64,000 nucleotides of DNA. Source: Ailurus styani. Its lineage: Eukaryota > Chordata > Mammalia > Carnivora > Ailuridae. The notes beneath the pieces are model-generated. The model made no database searches and was not told the DNA's origin. It saw nothing but the letters and a program-made list of their open reading frames with translations. The stretch spans positions 1,309-65,308 of the forward strand of contig LNAC01001225.1 of NCBI GenBank assembly GCA_002007465.1, written 5' to 3'. Position 1 is the stretch's first letter. Each line of letters starts with the position of its first letter. This document shows, piece after piece, positions 22,721 to 32,432 of the stretch. The translations under genes were made by a program, and so were the position numbers.

Positions 22721-22730
22721 GGGGGCGGGG
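22721..22730 (+). promoter_or_regulatory. GC box (Sp/KLF) GGGGGCGGGG
   Basis: Exact Sp1-type GC box about 110 bp upstream of the start codon, adjoining the NRF1 palindrome. Confidence 0.6.
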
Positions 22731-22743
22731 CAGGGCGCGGAGC

Positions 22744-22753
22744 GCGCATGCGC
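22744..22753 (+). promoter_or_regulatory. NRF1-type palindrome GCGCATGCGC
   Basis: Perfect self-complementary core of the NRF1 site about 90 bp upstream of the PTPN2 ATG. NRF1 sites commonly lie close to start sites of CpG-island genes, so this probably marks the core promoter. Confidence 0.65.
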
Positions 22754-22792
22754 CGCAGCGCTAGCGCTTTCCCCGGATCGTGCGGGGCCTGA
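22748..22792 (+). other. Possible short uORF in the 5' leader
   Basis: The ATG inside the NRF1 palindrome opens a 14-codon frame ending at TGA, 49 nt before the PTPN2 ATG. It matters only if transcription starts upstream of 22748, which the sequence cannot show. Confidence 0.25.
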
Positions 22793-22841
22793 GCCTCTCT
22801 GCCGGCGCAGGCTCCGCTCGCGCCAGCTCGCTCCCGCCGCC

Positions 22842-22910
22842 ATGTCTGCCACCGTCGAGCGGGAGTTTGAGGAGTTGGATGCTCAGAATCGCTGGCAGCA
22901 GCTGTATTTG
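22842..22910 (+). CDS. PTPN2: PTPN2 coding exon 1 (TC-PTP N-terminus, 23 codons)
   Basis: First coding exon of the non-receptor tyrosine phosphatase TC-PTP, which dephosphorylates JAK1/JAK3, STATs and receptor kinases in nucleus and ER. The 23 codons begin MSATVEREFEELDAQNRW and end QQLYL, matching in length and nearly in sequence the remembered mammalian PTPN2 N-terminus (human begins MPTTIEREFEELD; rodent MSATIEREFEELDAQ). PTP1B begins quite differently (MEMEKEFEQID), so the paralogue is excluded. The ATG sits in a GCCGCC Kozak context with G at -3. The exon ends on a complete codon before a consensus donor GTGAGT at 22911, so the intron is phase 0, agreeing with exon 2. No stop or frameshift is present. 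This segment precedes the catalytic domain, whose active-site Cys motif lies in exons outside the window. V5 and Q20 look unusual against the remembered orthologues. Confidence 0.96.
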
Positions 22911-23091
22911 GTGAGTCGCGGGCTCGCGCAGTATCCACAGTCTTCACCGAGGACCCGGGCTCCCGCCCGCCGGCTCCCTCCCGCCTCCCCCGCCTCCTGC
23001 TCGGGGCGGAAGTAGCGGCGCGCGGGCCGCGTCAGGGGCGCGCCTGCGCTGACCGAGTCTCTGGTCCCTTCTGAAAAGACTTTGGGCGGCT

Positions 23092-23225
23092 GGGGGGGGG
23101 GGGGCTCCTCAGGAGCGCAAGCGCAGAGTTAGTTCTGGAAGGCGGCTCCACAGCGGCGCCTGGTGGCGGGCGAGGATGTCCTCCGCCACCCGGGGGGGAC
23201 CTGGGAGGTCGGGGGGGTACCCGGG
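23092..23225 (+). other. G-run cluster / potential G-quadruplex at the start of intron 1
   Basis: A 13-G homopolymer at 23092-23104 is followed at 23192-23225 by four G-runs of 7, 3, 7 and 3 with short loops, on the non-template strand just downstream of exon 1. This can fold as a G-quadruplex or favour an R-loop. The homopolymer is also prone to assembly length errors. Confidence 0.5.
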
Positions 23226-23659
23226 AGATCCGCGGGCTGTCCGAGAGGCCGCGAGGGGCCGAGAGAAGAGCGGTGAGACTTCGGGGGACGCGGGCGGGCG
23301 GCGTGGAGCCGGCTGCAGCCTTGCGGGAGTTCGCACGCCGCCCTGGTGGCTGACTGCCCGCGGATACCTTTTCAGCTGGCCAGGTGTTCTGTGGCTGAGC
23401 GGAGGCCGGCCGCGGCACCCATTTGCGAAGGCGCAGCCCGCTCTGGCCTTGCTGTGCTGGGTGGCTCCGGGGCCTCTCGAAATGGCAGTGCCTAAACCGT
23501 GGTGACGGCGGAAGCTGCCGGCGAATCAGCAGTCCTAATGTTTTCAGAGAGCCCAGTGTCTCAGCGCGTGGGTCGTCCTCCCCAAACAGCGTCCAGGAAC
23601 GAGAATATCTGGCCTTGGTCGTGTTAGTTAAAAGAAAGAATAAGGGTGTTCTCTTTTAA

Positions 23660-23960
23660 ATTTTCTTTACCGAGGAATACTTAATATACAGTAAAAGACA
23701 CAGATTTTCTGTATGGAGTTAAGCGAGTTTTCTAAATGTATACACCTGTGTAGGCACCAACCAGGTCAAAATAAAGAACCTTTCCATTACCCCGAAGGTG
23801 CCGTCCTGCCCCTTCTTCCGTCCCATAGACCACCACTGTTCTGATTTCTTACTGCCGTACAATAGTCTTGCCTTCTATCGAACTCAGTATGAGTGGAATT
23901 GTGTAGTTGGATTCTTTCGTGACTAGTTTGTTCACATCAACTAGAGAACCTTTTAATTCA
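23660..23960 (-). mobile_element. Old L1 3' fragment
   Basis: Antisense L1M: TACACCTGTGTAGGCACCAA, CAGGTCAAAATAAAGAACCT, AGTATGAGTGGAATTGTGTA. Confidence 0.65.
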
Positions 23961-24850
23961 TATAGAAATGTATCTCTTTGAAAATGATTTAGTTGCCTGT
24001 ACTGTACTGCTTAATTATTAGCATATTATTCCCAAGATTAAATTGAGTGGTTGTTGAGTTAAATGTTGCTCCTGCTGTTCGGTTCACTATGCAGAAAAAG
24101 AAAAAAAAAGGGGGGGGTTTCCTATAGATTTGGATGATCCTGGATTTCTCCCCATTTAATCATTTAATTAAAGGACAGTAAAAATTGTTTCTTGATCATT
24201 ATGATCAGAATGTAACATTTTTTCTTGAACACATTAGCAGAAAGTGTAATAAATACCCTGATTTGGTTTAGTACAGAATATATTAGAATAGAGTACTAAC
24301 TTTTGAGAATGCTGGTAATGGCTTTACTAATTATAGAAAATTTTAAATGCAAATTCTAGTAGGAAGTTTTATGTGAGACAGCCTGCCAGCTGTGACTTCT
24401 CCAGTTACATTTGTTTAAATAGAAGCTACTGTCTCCAAGTTGCTAGGGATATATCAAAATACAGATTTGAGAAGAGAAAGGTGAATGCTACAGCTTAATT
24501 CAGCTTAACATTTTGGTTAAGCAGTTTGATTTTGGGGGGATGGGGATAGCATTAATATATTTGAAAATTTAATGAAAACTGAAATCCCTCTCACAGAAAA
24601 ATGGACTTTCTTATATCCACTGTAAATTTCACATTCAATTTCAAGGAATTCAGGAAACCCTTCCATGGACTTGTGCCAAGGAATCCGTTACTGGGTTAGT
24701 CAATGCTTTTATTATTTTTTCGTGATGGAAGAAGAAGAGCATTAGTTTGGTCAGTAGAAATCATACTGGTGTTATAATAAAAGTGGGTCACAAACCAAGA
24801 AATTTAGTAATGGAAAGCAAGTCTAGGAAAAGTTTTTCCTTTGACTCTAG
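23961..24850. other. Intron 1, apparently unique
   Basis: No repeat recognised except short homopolymers (an A/G run near 24100). No coding signal. Confidence 0.4.
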
Positions 24851-24854
24851 AATG

Positions 24855-26270
24855 TATATTCAGCCATACTACAAATATGTACTGAGCACCAGTGGTGTGC
24901 CAGTCCTTGTTCTGGGCCTTTGATATTTGGCAGAGAATGTAGCAAAGTTTCTTCTGAGGAGCTCACAATTCTAGGATTTGTTTTTTTTGATGGCCTCATC
25001 GCAATTCCCTATTTTCATTCATTCACTCCTAACCCATCTATTACATACCAGTGTTAGACTGAGTTCCAGCTCTCAAGGATCCAGCCCAATGGGAGTAGTA
25101 AGTGGATAAGAAGATGAAAACATAAAAGAAATGCAAAAGCTGGTTTTAAGCATAGGGTGTTGTCTAATCACCCAAAGGGGTGCACCTGGGAATTCTGGTG
25201 GTGCTTTCTGCAGGAGGTATGGCCTTACCTAAGTCTTGAAGGACAGGTTGGCTAGGCGAGGAGAATAAGGGAGGAAGAATTAGTGTTCCAGAGAAGGAAG
25301 GATTGTGTGCAGAGCACAGAGCATAGAACACTAAGAGGACTACCAACGTGAGTAGTGTGGAATGAAGTTGAGGTGCTGGAGGGATAAGACTGGAGAGTAA
25401 GAGCCTATTAGGTGCCTGTAGATCAGACTGTGGAATTGGATTTAGTTGATAGGATTCATTGAAGAATTTTAAGCCTGGAAGTACCATGATCATACTATAT
25501 ATTTTTAAAATTTTTTTATTTTTTTATTATTTTTAAAGCTTTTACTTATTTTTTTTTTGTCAGAGAGCGAGCAAGTGCACAAGCAGGGGGACCATCAGAC
25601 AGAGGGAGAAACCAGCTCCCTGCTGAGCAAGGAGCCCATTGTGGGACTCAATCCCAGGATCCTGGCATTATGACCTGAGCCGAAGGCAGACGCTTAACCA
25701 ACTGAACCACCCAGGCATCCCTTTACTATATTTACTTTTTAGTAAGATTGTTGTCCTGGTGTGATTGGTAGAACTCTCCATAGGCAGGTAGTACAGGGAA
25801 GTATTCTGTTGGAATAAACCTGAAGAGAAGTGTTGACCTCTTGAACTAAGGCAGTGGCAGGAGGAATGAAGGAGAGATACAGATTTGAAGCGGTAAGGGG
25901 ATAAGATATGTTTGGTTTTGAAACTATTCAATTCAGTTTGAAATGCCTGTAAGATGTCACAATGGAAATAGTTTAATATATAAATACGGACTTCAGGGGA
26001 GGTCTGAGCTGTAAATAGGATTTTGGAAATCATGAGCACATAGGTGGTGTTTGAGGCCCTAATTGTGGATGAGATCATCTAGGGAAAACATGGAGGGTTT
26101 GGAAATGCTGAAGGCCAACAACAATTAAAGGCGTAGGTAAAGAAAGGAGCTTGCAAAAAAGACTATAGAGAGGAATAATCATGAAAGTAGGGGAAAATCG
26201 ATTGTGGGTGTGAAAGGAGTTGATGGTGAGGAGGGTCACATGCAGCAGATGGGACAAATAAAGTCAAAAT
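24855..26270 (-). mobile_element. L2 LINE (ORF2 RT region, decayed)
   Basis: Reads on + as the reverse of L2. The block around 25985-26075 (TCATGAGCACATAGGTGGTG) corresponds to the reverse-transcriptase YADD motif, now mutated. Left parts (GAGCACCAGTGGTGTGCCAG) match the reversed 3' end. Split by a SINE. Confidence 0.6.
25528..25721 (-). mobile_element. Can-SINE
   Basis: Poly-T end, GACCTGAGCCGAAGGCAGAC and AACCACCCAGGCATCCC. TACTATAT flanks are a weak TSD. Confidence 0.9.
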
Positions 26271-26282
26271 TGAAAGGGCCCA

Positions 26283-26498
26283 TTTTTTTATTCGTTTTGT
26301 TTGTTTGTTTTGGTTTTTTAGAGAGGGGGTGAAAGAGAGCAGGAGGGAGGAAGGCAGAGGGAGAGGGGGGAGAATCTTAAGCAGGCTTCATGCCCAGTGT
26401 GAAGCCTGATGTGAGGCTTGATCTCACAACCCTGAGATCTTGACCTGAACCGAAATCAAGAGTCGATGCCTAACCCACCTGAGCAACCCGGGTGCCCT
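26283..26498 (-). mobile_element. Can-SINE, diverged
   Basis: TTTGTTTG-rich tail, purine-rich body, then GAACCGAAATCAAGAGTCGA and GAGCAACCCGGGTGCCCT. Confidence 0.85.
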
Positions 26499-26623
26499 CA
26501 GATACCTTTAAAGAGAACAATTTCAGTGGAATATGGAAGTCAGACACTGGGCATTGAGAAGAGAAGGTGGGAAGAAGTACAACCAGCTAAGTGGAGACCA
26601 TTCTTTTAAGAAGCCTAACTTGA

Positions 26624-26825
26624 GGGCGCCTGGGTGGCTCAGTGGGTTAAAGCCTCTGCCTTCAGCTCAGGTCATGATCTCAGGGTCCTGGGATCGAGGC
26701 CCACGTCGGGCTCCATGCTCAGCAGGGAGCCTGCCTCCTCCTCTCTCTCTGCCTGCCTCTCTGCCTACTTGTGATCTCTTTCTCTCTTTGTCAAATAAAT
26801 AAATAAAAATAATAATAATAAAAAA
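26624..26825 (+). mobile_element. Can-SINE, mustelid-type, 16-bp TSD
   Basis: GGGCGCCTGGGTGGCTCAGT head and CTGCCTACTTGTGATCTCTT. TSD AAGAAGCCTAACTTGA at 26608-26623 and 26826-26841. A little-diverged, young-looking copy. Confidence 0.94.
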
Positions 26826-26879
26826 AAGAAGCCTAACTTGACTGATGGAGTGGGGAAGGTAGCACAGTTATGTCCCTTC

Positions 26880-27240
26880 TTACTAAAAACCTTCAATGGT
26901 TTTTTTCAGTGCTCATAATGTAAAATTCAGGTCCTTTTGTGGCTCACAAGACCATATGGTCTGCCTCCCCATATGACTTTCTTCCCTTTTTCCATTGGGT
27001 TCTGTTCCTTGAAATGTGTGTCTATTCTTCCCTGAGGGCCTTCATTAATGTAGCTCTCTTTGACTTAGCACAACTTCTTTCCCTATTTTCTCCATGAACT
27101 ATACCTCCTACTCATCCCTGAAGTCTCATTTCCTTAGTAAGGGGCCCTTCTGCTCCTCCCTTGCAGGATATGATCCCCTGTTACATACTCCATAGTGTTC
27201 CATGACTTCCCCTTTCATAGCATTGCATTGGATGTAATGT
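26880..27240 (+). mobile_element. L2 LINE 3' part
   Basis: CTAAAAACCTTCAATGGTTT and GTGGCTCACAAGACCATATG match the L2 ORF2 C-terminus (LLKTLQW, YKALHD), followed by the CT-rich 3' region. Confidence 0.65.
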
Positions 27241-27293
27241 AGCAGATTATTTAGGGAACACAATAATCTGCAGCAGATTATTTAGGGAACACA
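27241..27293 (+). repeat. 31-bp period tandem duplication
   Basis: AGCAGATTATTTAGGGAACA (plus CA) occurs at 27241-27262 and again exactly at 27272-27293. Confidence 0.85.
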
Positions 27294-27689
27294 AATTTGC
27301 ATTAAGCAGACCACTATTACTTGAGTAGGGAAAAAGTGCTTAATGGGCTCTCTGCTTTGTCACAAGACTGGGTGATATTTGTGTGAATTTTTTTTGGCAG
27401 TGCTAATTGGGTTAGGAAAAGAAAGGCTTTGCTCTTGGGCAAAAACTAGATATAACTAGAAGTTGGACTTGCTTAGTGGTATGAGAACTTTTGCTTTACA
27501 CCTTATCGAAAGTCTTGCAGGAAAGGAAAAATGAATTGATTATTTTGAGTGTGAAACTCTTTGGCCCCTTACTCCGTTTTACCCAGTTTTGAACAGTTGC
27601 TTTTATAACATAGCTTTTGATAATAGGTTTCTTTGGAATGAATTATGGGGTCAGAACAGAACAGACTATGAATTTCTCTTCTGCACGGT

Positions 27690-27775
27690 CTCATTAGAGC
27701 TTCGTGCAGGCACTGCCAATGCCTTGCACAACATGAGGCACTTAGTATGTGCATGATAAATACTTGTTGAATAAT
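27690..27775 (+). mobile_element. L2 3' end fragment
   Basis: GCCTTGCACAACATGAGGCA and GATAAATACTTGTTGAATAA match the L2 terminal consensus. Confidence 0.6.
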
Positions 27776-28840
27776 GACTTCCTACCAGAGAAGGGTGACT
27801 TGATATGTTTTTTGGGGGGTGGGTGGGGGATAAGCCTAAAGAGAGAGGTTGGAAGTTGAAGAAATAGAAGGGATTACTGTTGGTGCCAGAAACTTGAAAA
27901 GCAGGTGCTGATGGGAGCAAGAGCACACAGATAGAAGAACTGGCCTTGAAAGGGCACAACTGGCAGAAGTGAGATTGCTGGAAAAGTCTAATTTGGTTTG
28001 ACTGACAAACTAATGAAACATGTAGTCTCAGGTTAACTGCTTTTTGAGAAATGTTCATGATTGCTTTTTTTGCCTGTAGTCACTGCTGATTGCTGTCTGA
28101 ATCAGGCTGGTGCATGAGAAGGGCAGAGAAAGAATGAAGTTTTTGAGCTTTCAGGGGAGGGAGTGAAACTTAGGGAAATGGCTAAAAAAAAAAAATCTAA
28201 ACCATGGAGTAATGTTTCTAGTAAATGGTGGCTCAGAAAGAATTTGGTTGACTAATCGGAGTTTAGGAACCATGAAACTCTTAACTGGTCATTTTTCTTC
28301 ATAGAAATTGTAGTTAAATACTGTCAGAATAAGAGCCACTTGTGAGTCAGCTAAGTTTTAGAAGTAGTGTATCAAGGGAATTCTATTTTTCTAGTATTTA
28401 TAGTGGGTAGCCATAGGATAAACCAAAGCTTTCTTAAACACTTCCTTTGCAGTGTGTACTACACATTGTCTGCAATTGTTTAATATTAGGGTTAGGAGTT
28501 TCACATGGTTGCATGTGCTGCTTATAGACTCCTTGAATTTCCTTGAATATAGCCTGCTTTCTCATACTTTGGAGTCTTTACACATGTTGGATATTTTCTA
28601 TGCCTTCCTTATCTATCTAGGAAACCTCTTTAAGACTAGCCTCTGGTCTCCTTAGGCAAAGTTATGTGATTCCTGAACCCTCTATATTCTTTTATTGGAG
28701 TACGAATCACATCATAACTATCTACTTGTGTGTCAAGCTCTTCGAGGGGTGCTTTTTTTTGTTTCCCCACCATTTGCCTGTAGTTCTGAGACATTCACTA
28801 AACCAAAGAATTATGCTCCCCTTTTAAAATGTCGGCACCT
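27776..28840. other. Intron 1, no gene or clear repeat
   Basis: Unremarkable intronic sequence. G-run at 27813-27830. Confidence 0.4.
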
Positions 28841-28845
28841 TGTCG

Positions 28846-28876
28846 CGCCTGCCTGGCTTAGTTGGTGGAGCTTTTG

Positions 28877-28943
<67 letters not shown>

Positions 28944-29224
28944 TTTTATTTATTTATTTATTTGACACAGAGAGAGAGATTACAAGTCGGCAGAGAGGCA
29001 GGCAGAGAGAGAGAAGAGAGGAGGAAGCAGGCTCCCCGCTGAGCAGAGAGCCCGACGCGGGCCTCGATCCCAGGACCCTGGGATCATGACCTGAGCCGAA
29101 GGCAGCGGCTTTAACCCACTGAGCCACCCAGGCGCCCGAGCTTTTGCCTCTTGATCTCAGGTTGTGAGTTCAAGCCCCACGTTGGGTATAGAGATTATTT
29201 AAAAATCTTAAAAATAAATAAATA
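28846..29224 (+). mobile_element. Old short SINE split by a younger SINE
   Basis: GCGCCTGCCTGGCTTAGTTG head, then an interruption, then TTGATCTCAGGTTGTGAGTT and AAATAAATAAATAAC tail. Same old type as 17151-17286. Confidence 0.88.
28881..29137 (-). mobile_element. Can-SINE nested in a SINE, 13-bp TSD
   Basis: A poly-T run of about 58 bases begins the element, which ends GAGCCACCCAGGCGCCC. TSD GAGCTTTTGCCTC at 28868-28880 and 29138-29150. Very little diverged, hence recent. Confidence 0.95.
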
Positions 29225-29229
29225 ACATG

Positions 29230-29872
29230 TTAGCACCTTGATTTATTCCAGCCCCCTCATTCACAGCTGAGGAGATGCCTGTCCAACATGAGGTTGGGAC
29301 TTCTTTAGGGTTACCACCATATCCAACAGTGACACAGATGGGACCCAAATTTATTCATTATGATTCTCATTTCTGTGTTGTCCCAATTTGCCAGTGTGAC
29401 TACTTATATTGCGTTCTACTTAAGATCTACTTGAGATTAATGCCACTCAGGAAATCATTTAAATTTTTCATAGCAAGGAGAGAACAGAATGTGTTATAAT
29501 AGGTGGGGTCATTTTGGGATTGAAAGCCTTTAAAACCATATCTGGGATCTGTGGATTAGTCTGGAAAGTGATTTCCAAGTCCCCTGAAACTGTGTACTAA
29601 ATTGTGTGTATGTGTGAGTGTATTTGGGTATTTTGTTTCTAGGTGATTCCATAGCTTTTGTTCTCATATGGATCTCTGTGCCTCTTCAGTAGGTTAGGAC
29701 CACTGCTTTAAGGGAAAGCCTTGGGAGTGGTGCCCCAAAAGAGAATATATAACTAGAAATTATAACAGTGTTTTGCCTCTGATGTATGTTCTATAGTTAC
29801 TGATACCTGCCTGCAGTTGTGAAAATCCAGTCCCCTTTGTCCTCTAGCCTTTCTAGCTTGCCTTTTCCAATG
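29230..29872. other. Intron 1, nothing recognised
   Basis: Ordinary intronic DNA without coding or repeat signal. Confidence 0.4.
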
Positions 29873-29882
29873 TCTTGATTTT

Positions 29883-30016
29883 TTTTTTTTTTGAGGGGCA
29901 TGCAGTGGGAGCAGGGGAGAGAATCCTAAGCACGCTCCACACCCAGTGTGGAAACTGATGTGGGGCTCCATCCTGATAGAAATTCAGACACTCAAGCTCC
30001 CAAGTGCCCCTCAATT
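29883..30016 (-). mobile_element. Can-SINE, 5' part rearranged
   Basis: Poly-T, GGGGCATGCAGTGGGAGCAG and AGCTCCCAAGTGCCCC, shorter than usual in the middle. TSD TCTTGATTTT at 29873-29882 and 30017-30026. Confidence 0.85.
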
Positions 30017-30030
30017 TCTTGATTTTAACT

Positions 30031-30076
30031 GGAATTTCCAAGAACTTCTCCCAGAAGTTCAAGTTCTTGGAATTCC
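30031..30076. promoter_or_regulatory. Hairpin with a STAT5-type site in each arm
   Basis: Inverted repeat: arm 30031-30047 pairs with arm 30061-30076 in 16 base pairs with a single bulged T and a 13-nt loop. Each arm carries a TTCYNRGAA motif: TTCCAAGAA at 30036-30044 and TTCTTGGAA at 30064-30072, 19 bp apart. It lies just beyond the target-site duplication of a SINE, in otherwise non-repeat intron 1. It could be a paired STAT site or merely the remnant of an old palindromic element. Confidence 0.45.
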
Positions 30077-30244
30077 AAGGCTTCTCCCAGATTGCTAATA
30101 TGCACTTAATTCCCTATTCCCAGTTGGAGACCTGTTACAGCTCTTGCAGTCTCTTATTCTCGTGTCATTCTGTCTCCCTGCTTGATCACTTCGTGCTCTG
30201 TTAAAGTTGATGTTTCTTGAGGGCAAGTTGTTGGGGCTTGTTTA

Positions 30245-30454
30245 TTTTATTATATTTTTTCACTCAAAAATTTTTATGTATTTATTTATGAGATAGCACA
30301 GGCAGGGAGGAGCAGAGGGAGAGGGAAAGAAGCAGTCTCCATGCTGAGCACAGAGCCCGATGTGAGGGCTTGATCCCACAAGCCTGACATCATGACCTGA
30401 GCCGAAGTCAAGAGCTGGCCACTCAACCAGCTGAACCACCCTGGTACCCCTGTA
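30245..30454 (-). mobile_element. Can-SINE, 12-bp TSD
   Basis: TTTATGTATTTATTTATGAG tail and GAACCACCCTGGTACCCC head. TSD GGGGCTTGTTTA at 30233-30244 and 30455-30466. Confidence 0.9.
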
Positions 30455-30469
30455 GGGGCTTGTTTAAAC

Positions 30470-30836
30470 CAACTGGCACATTAGAATTTGTATAATACTC
30501 TCCATTATTCTGGGTATCATGCTTAGCTGTGTACTGTGTCAGTCTAGCATGTAAAATTTATAACATAGCAGCTGATAACTGAGGAAGAAATATGGCTCAG
30601 CAGGATAATTTTAAAGAATGTAAATTCTGACTCTGTTCTTAGTAGAATACTAATTAATGGTGTTCTAGCTTCCCTGGCTATTGTCTGAAATAGCTGTTAA
30701 AAATGAATATAGTGCTATTTTAAATGTATTTAATGTAGTACTAATTTAATGTTCCGTTTATGGTGTAGTAGTAGTAATGTTGAGGCAGTTATTTTGGCTT
30801 ACTGGTGAAATCCTTGGTTTTAGAGATCTTAAACAT
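30470..30836. other. Intron 1, nothing recognised
   Basis: AT-rich, no signal beyond background. Confidence 0.4.
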
Positions 30837-30837
30837 T

Positions 30838-31005
30838 GGAGCACCTGGGTGACTCAGTCAGTTAAGCATCTGCCTTAGGCTCAGGTCATGATCCCCAGGT
30901 CCTGGGATCAAGCCACATGTGGGGCTCTCTGCTCAGCAGGGAGTCTGCTTCTCCCTCTCCTTCTGCCTGCCACTTGCCCCCTGTCAAATAATAAATCCTT
31001 AAAGA
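30838..31005 (+). mobile_element. Can-SINE
   Basis: GGAGCACCTGGGTGACTCAG head, CAAATAATAAATCCTTAAAG tail. Confidence 0.88.
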
Positions 31006-31421
31006 TGTTAAAATGTCTTTAAACACCTTAAGATGAAACTTGTGAACTAGAGGAATGTCTGCATACATAAAATCCTCTAAAATTCAGCATGTGATTCCGA
31101 ACTGTTGGGGATGGTGACCTCTGAGAAAGAAGTCATGGTCAAGAAACTGATTTTCCATTAGACACTTTAATCTGTGGATTTCTGGTACTTTTTCAGTGTG
31201 ATATTTTCATGTTTGTTTTAATGTACTTTTATTACTTTTGCAACCAGTATGTCTGATTTAATATGCTCTTTGTTCTATCAGTTTAATTTGGTTTATTTCA
31301 CTGATCATTTGTAACTTTGTTTCAAACTTTCATTCCTTTGAAGAAAACTCATACTGAATTATTTTATTCTTTCACTGTATTTGAACAGTTTTATACTCTG
31401 AAAGTTCATCTTTGCAGTTTC

Positions 31422-31691
31422 TAGTTGACCCTTAAACAATACAGGGTTAGGGATGTCGACCCCCTGCACAGTCAAATATCCACATATAACTTTTAACTCC
31501 CTAAAACTTAGCTATTATTAGCCTACTGTTGACTGGAAGCCTTACCGAAGACATTGTCAGTTAACATGATTTATATATGTTTGTATGTGTATTATATAGT
31601 GTATTTTTATAATAAAGTGAGCTAGAGAAAAGAAAATGTTATTAAAATCATAAGGAAGAGAAAATACCGATTTTGTTCAAAGGTCAACTGT
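31422..31691 (+). mobile_element. MER2 (Tigger-related DNA transposon)
   Basis: Terminal inverted repeats AGTTGACCCTTAAACAATAC and TTTGTTCAAAGGTCAACT, with interior GCCTACTGTTGACTGGAAGC and TAGAGAAAAGAAAATGTTAT. It is about 75 bp shorter than the remembered consensus. Nonautonomous, no transposase. Confidence 0.85.
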
Positions 31692-31899
31692 ACTTAATCG
31701 TGCTTCCAGAAATTCTTTAGATGGGTTCGACTTAGGTTGTATGGCTCCCAGAGTATGACCACTCTGTTCCTAGTCAAGGGCTGGAATGCTGGGGTCACCT
31801 TAGAAAACTGTAGTTACTGTATGACAGTGAGAACTGCTTCTGCATGGGTTTATGTTTTAATCATTTCCTGCTTCCCTTCCTCCCTCCGTCTTTCGCACT

Positions 31900-32210
31900 C
31901 CTGTGAAACAAATATTAGCACACTGTTCTACGCCTTACTTTTTTCACTTAATCTCTTATTGGAAAACCTTCCATCTAGCTGTGTTCATTTTAACAGTTTA
32001 ATAGTATTCATTATTTAACCATTCATCTATGGACCTGTAGGTAATTTCTAGTCTTTAACTATTAAAAACAATGTTGTGATGGATAACCTTCCAAAGAAGT
32101 ATCAGTGTACACTTCCATCAATGGTGTAAGAAAGTGCTTGTTTCCTTATACTCTATGACCTCTACCCAGTTATATTATCCAACTTTCTGATCTTTATCTG
32201 AGAGGTGAAA
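31900..32210 (-). mobile_element. Old L1 3' fragment
   Basis: Antisense L1M-like: TTTTTCACTTAATCTCTTAT, CATTCATCTATGGACCTGTA, ACACTTCCATCAATGGTGTA. Confidence 0.55.
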
Positions 32211-32229
32211 AATGAAAAATGAAAACCTC

Positions 32230-32406
32230 ATTTTTTTTTAAAGATTTTATTTATTTGAGAGAGACCGTGCATGAGAGGGGAGAGGTCAGAGGGAGAAGCA
32301 GATTCCCTGCTGAGCAGAGAGCCTGATGTAGGACTCAATTCCAGGACTCCAAGATCATGACCTGAGCCGATGGCAGTTGCTTAACCAACTGAGCCACCCA
32401 GGTGCC
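32230..32406 (-). mobile_element. Can-SINE
   Basis: AAAGATTTTATTTATTTGAG tail and GAGCCACCCAGGTGCC head. Confidence 0.9.
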
Positions 32407-32432
32407 ATACAAAAAATTTTCTTCAGTGTTTT

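Larger units (their letters stand above)
22520..23520 (+). promoter_or_regulatory. PTPN2: CpG-island promoter of PTPN2
   Basis: About 1 kb of dense CG dinucleotides and high G+C around exon 1, in sharp contrast to the AT-rich flanks. It contains GC boxes, an NRF1 palindrome and a TGACGT half-site, and no TATA box within about 100 bp of the ATG. This is the usual housekeeping-type architecture with dispersed start sites. The transcription start is not determinable from sequence but should lie in roughly 22700-22830. Confidence 0.9.

Noticed and set aside
22289..22852. 187-codon open frame on the minus strand over the PTPN2 promoter and exon 1 start
   Set aside because: It lies in a CpG island where stop codons are rare, has a biased Arg/Gly/Pro/Ala composition and no family resemblance. 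A divergent noncoding transcript is possible but no protein is supported.
23032..23505. Overlapping open frames of 109 and 128 codons on both strands just downstream of exon 1
   Set aside because: Low-complexity Pro/Arg/Gly products from GC-rich intron sequence; shadows of base composition.
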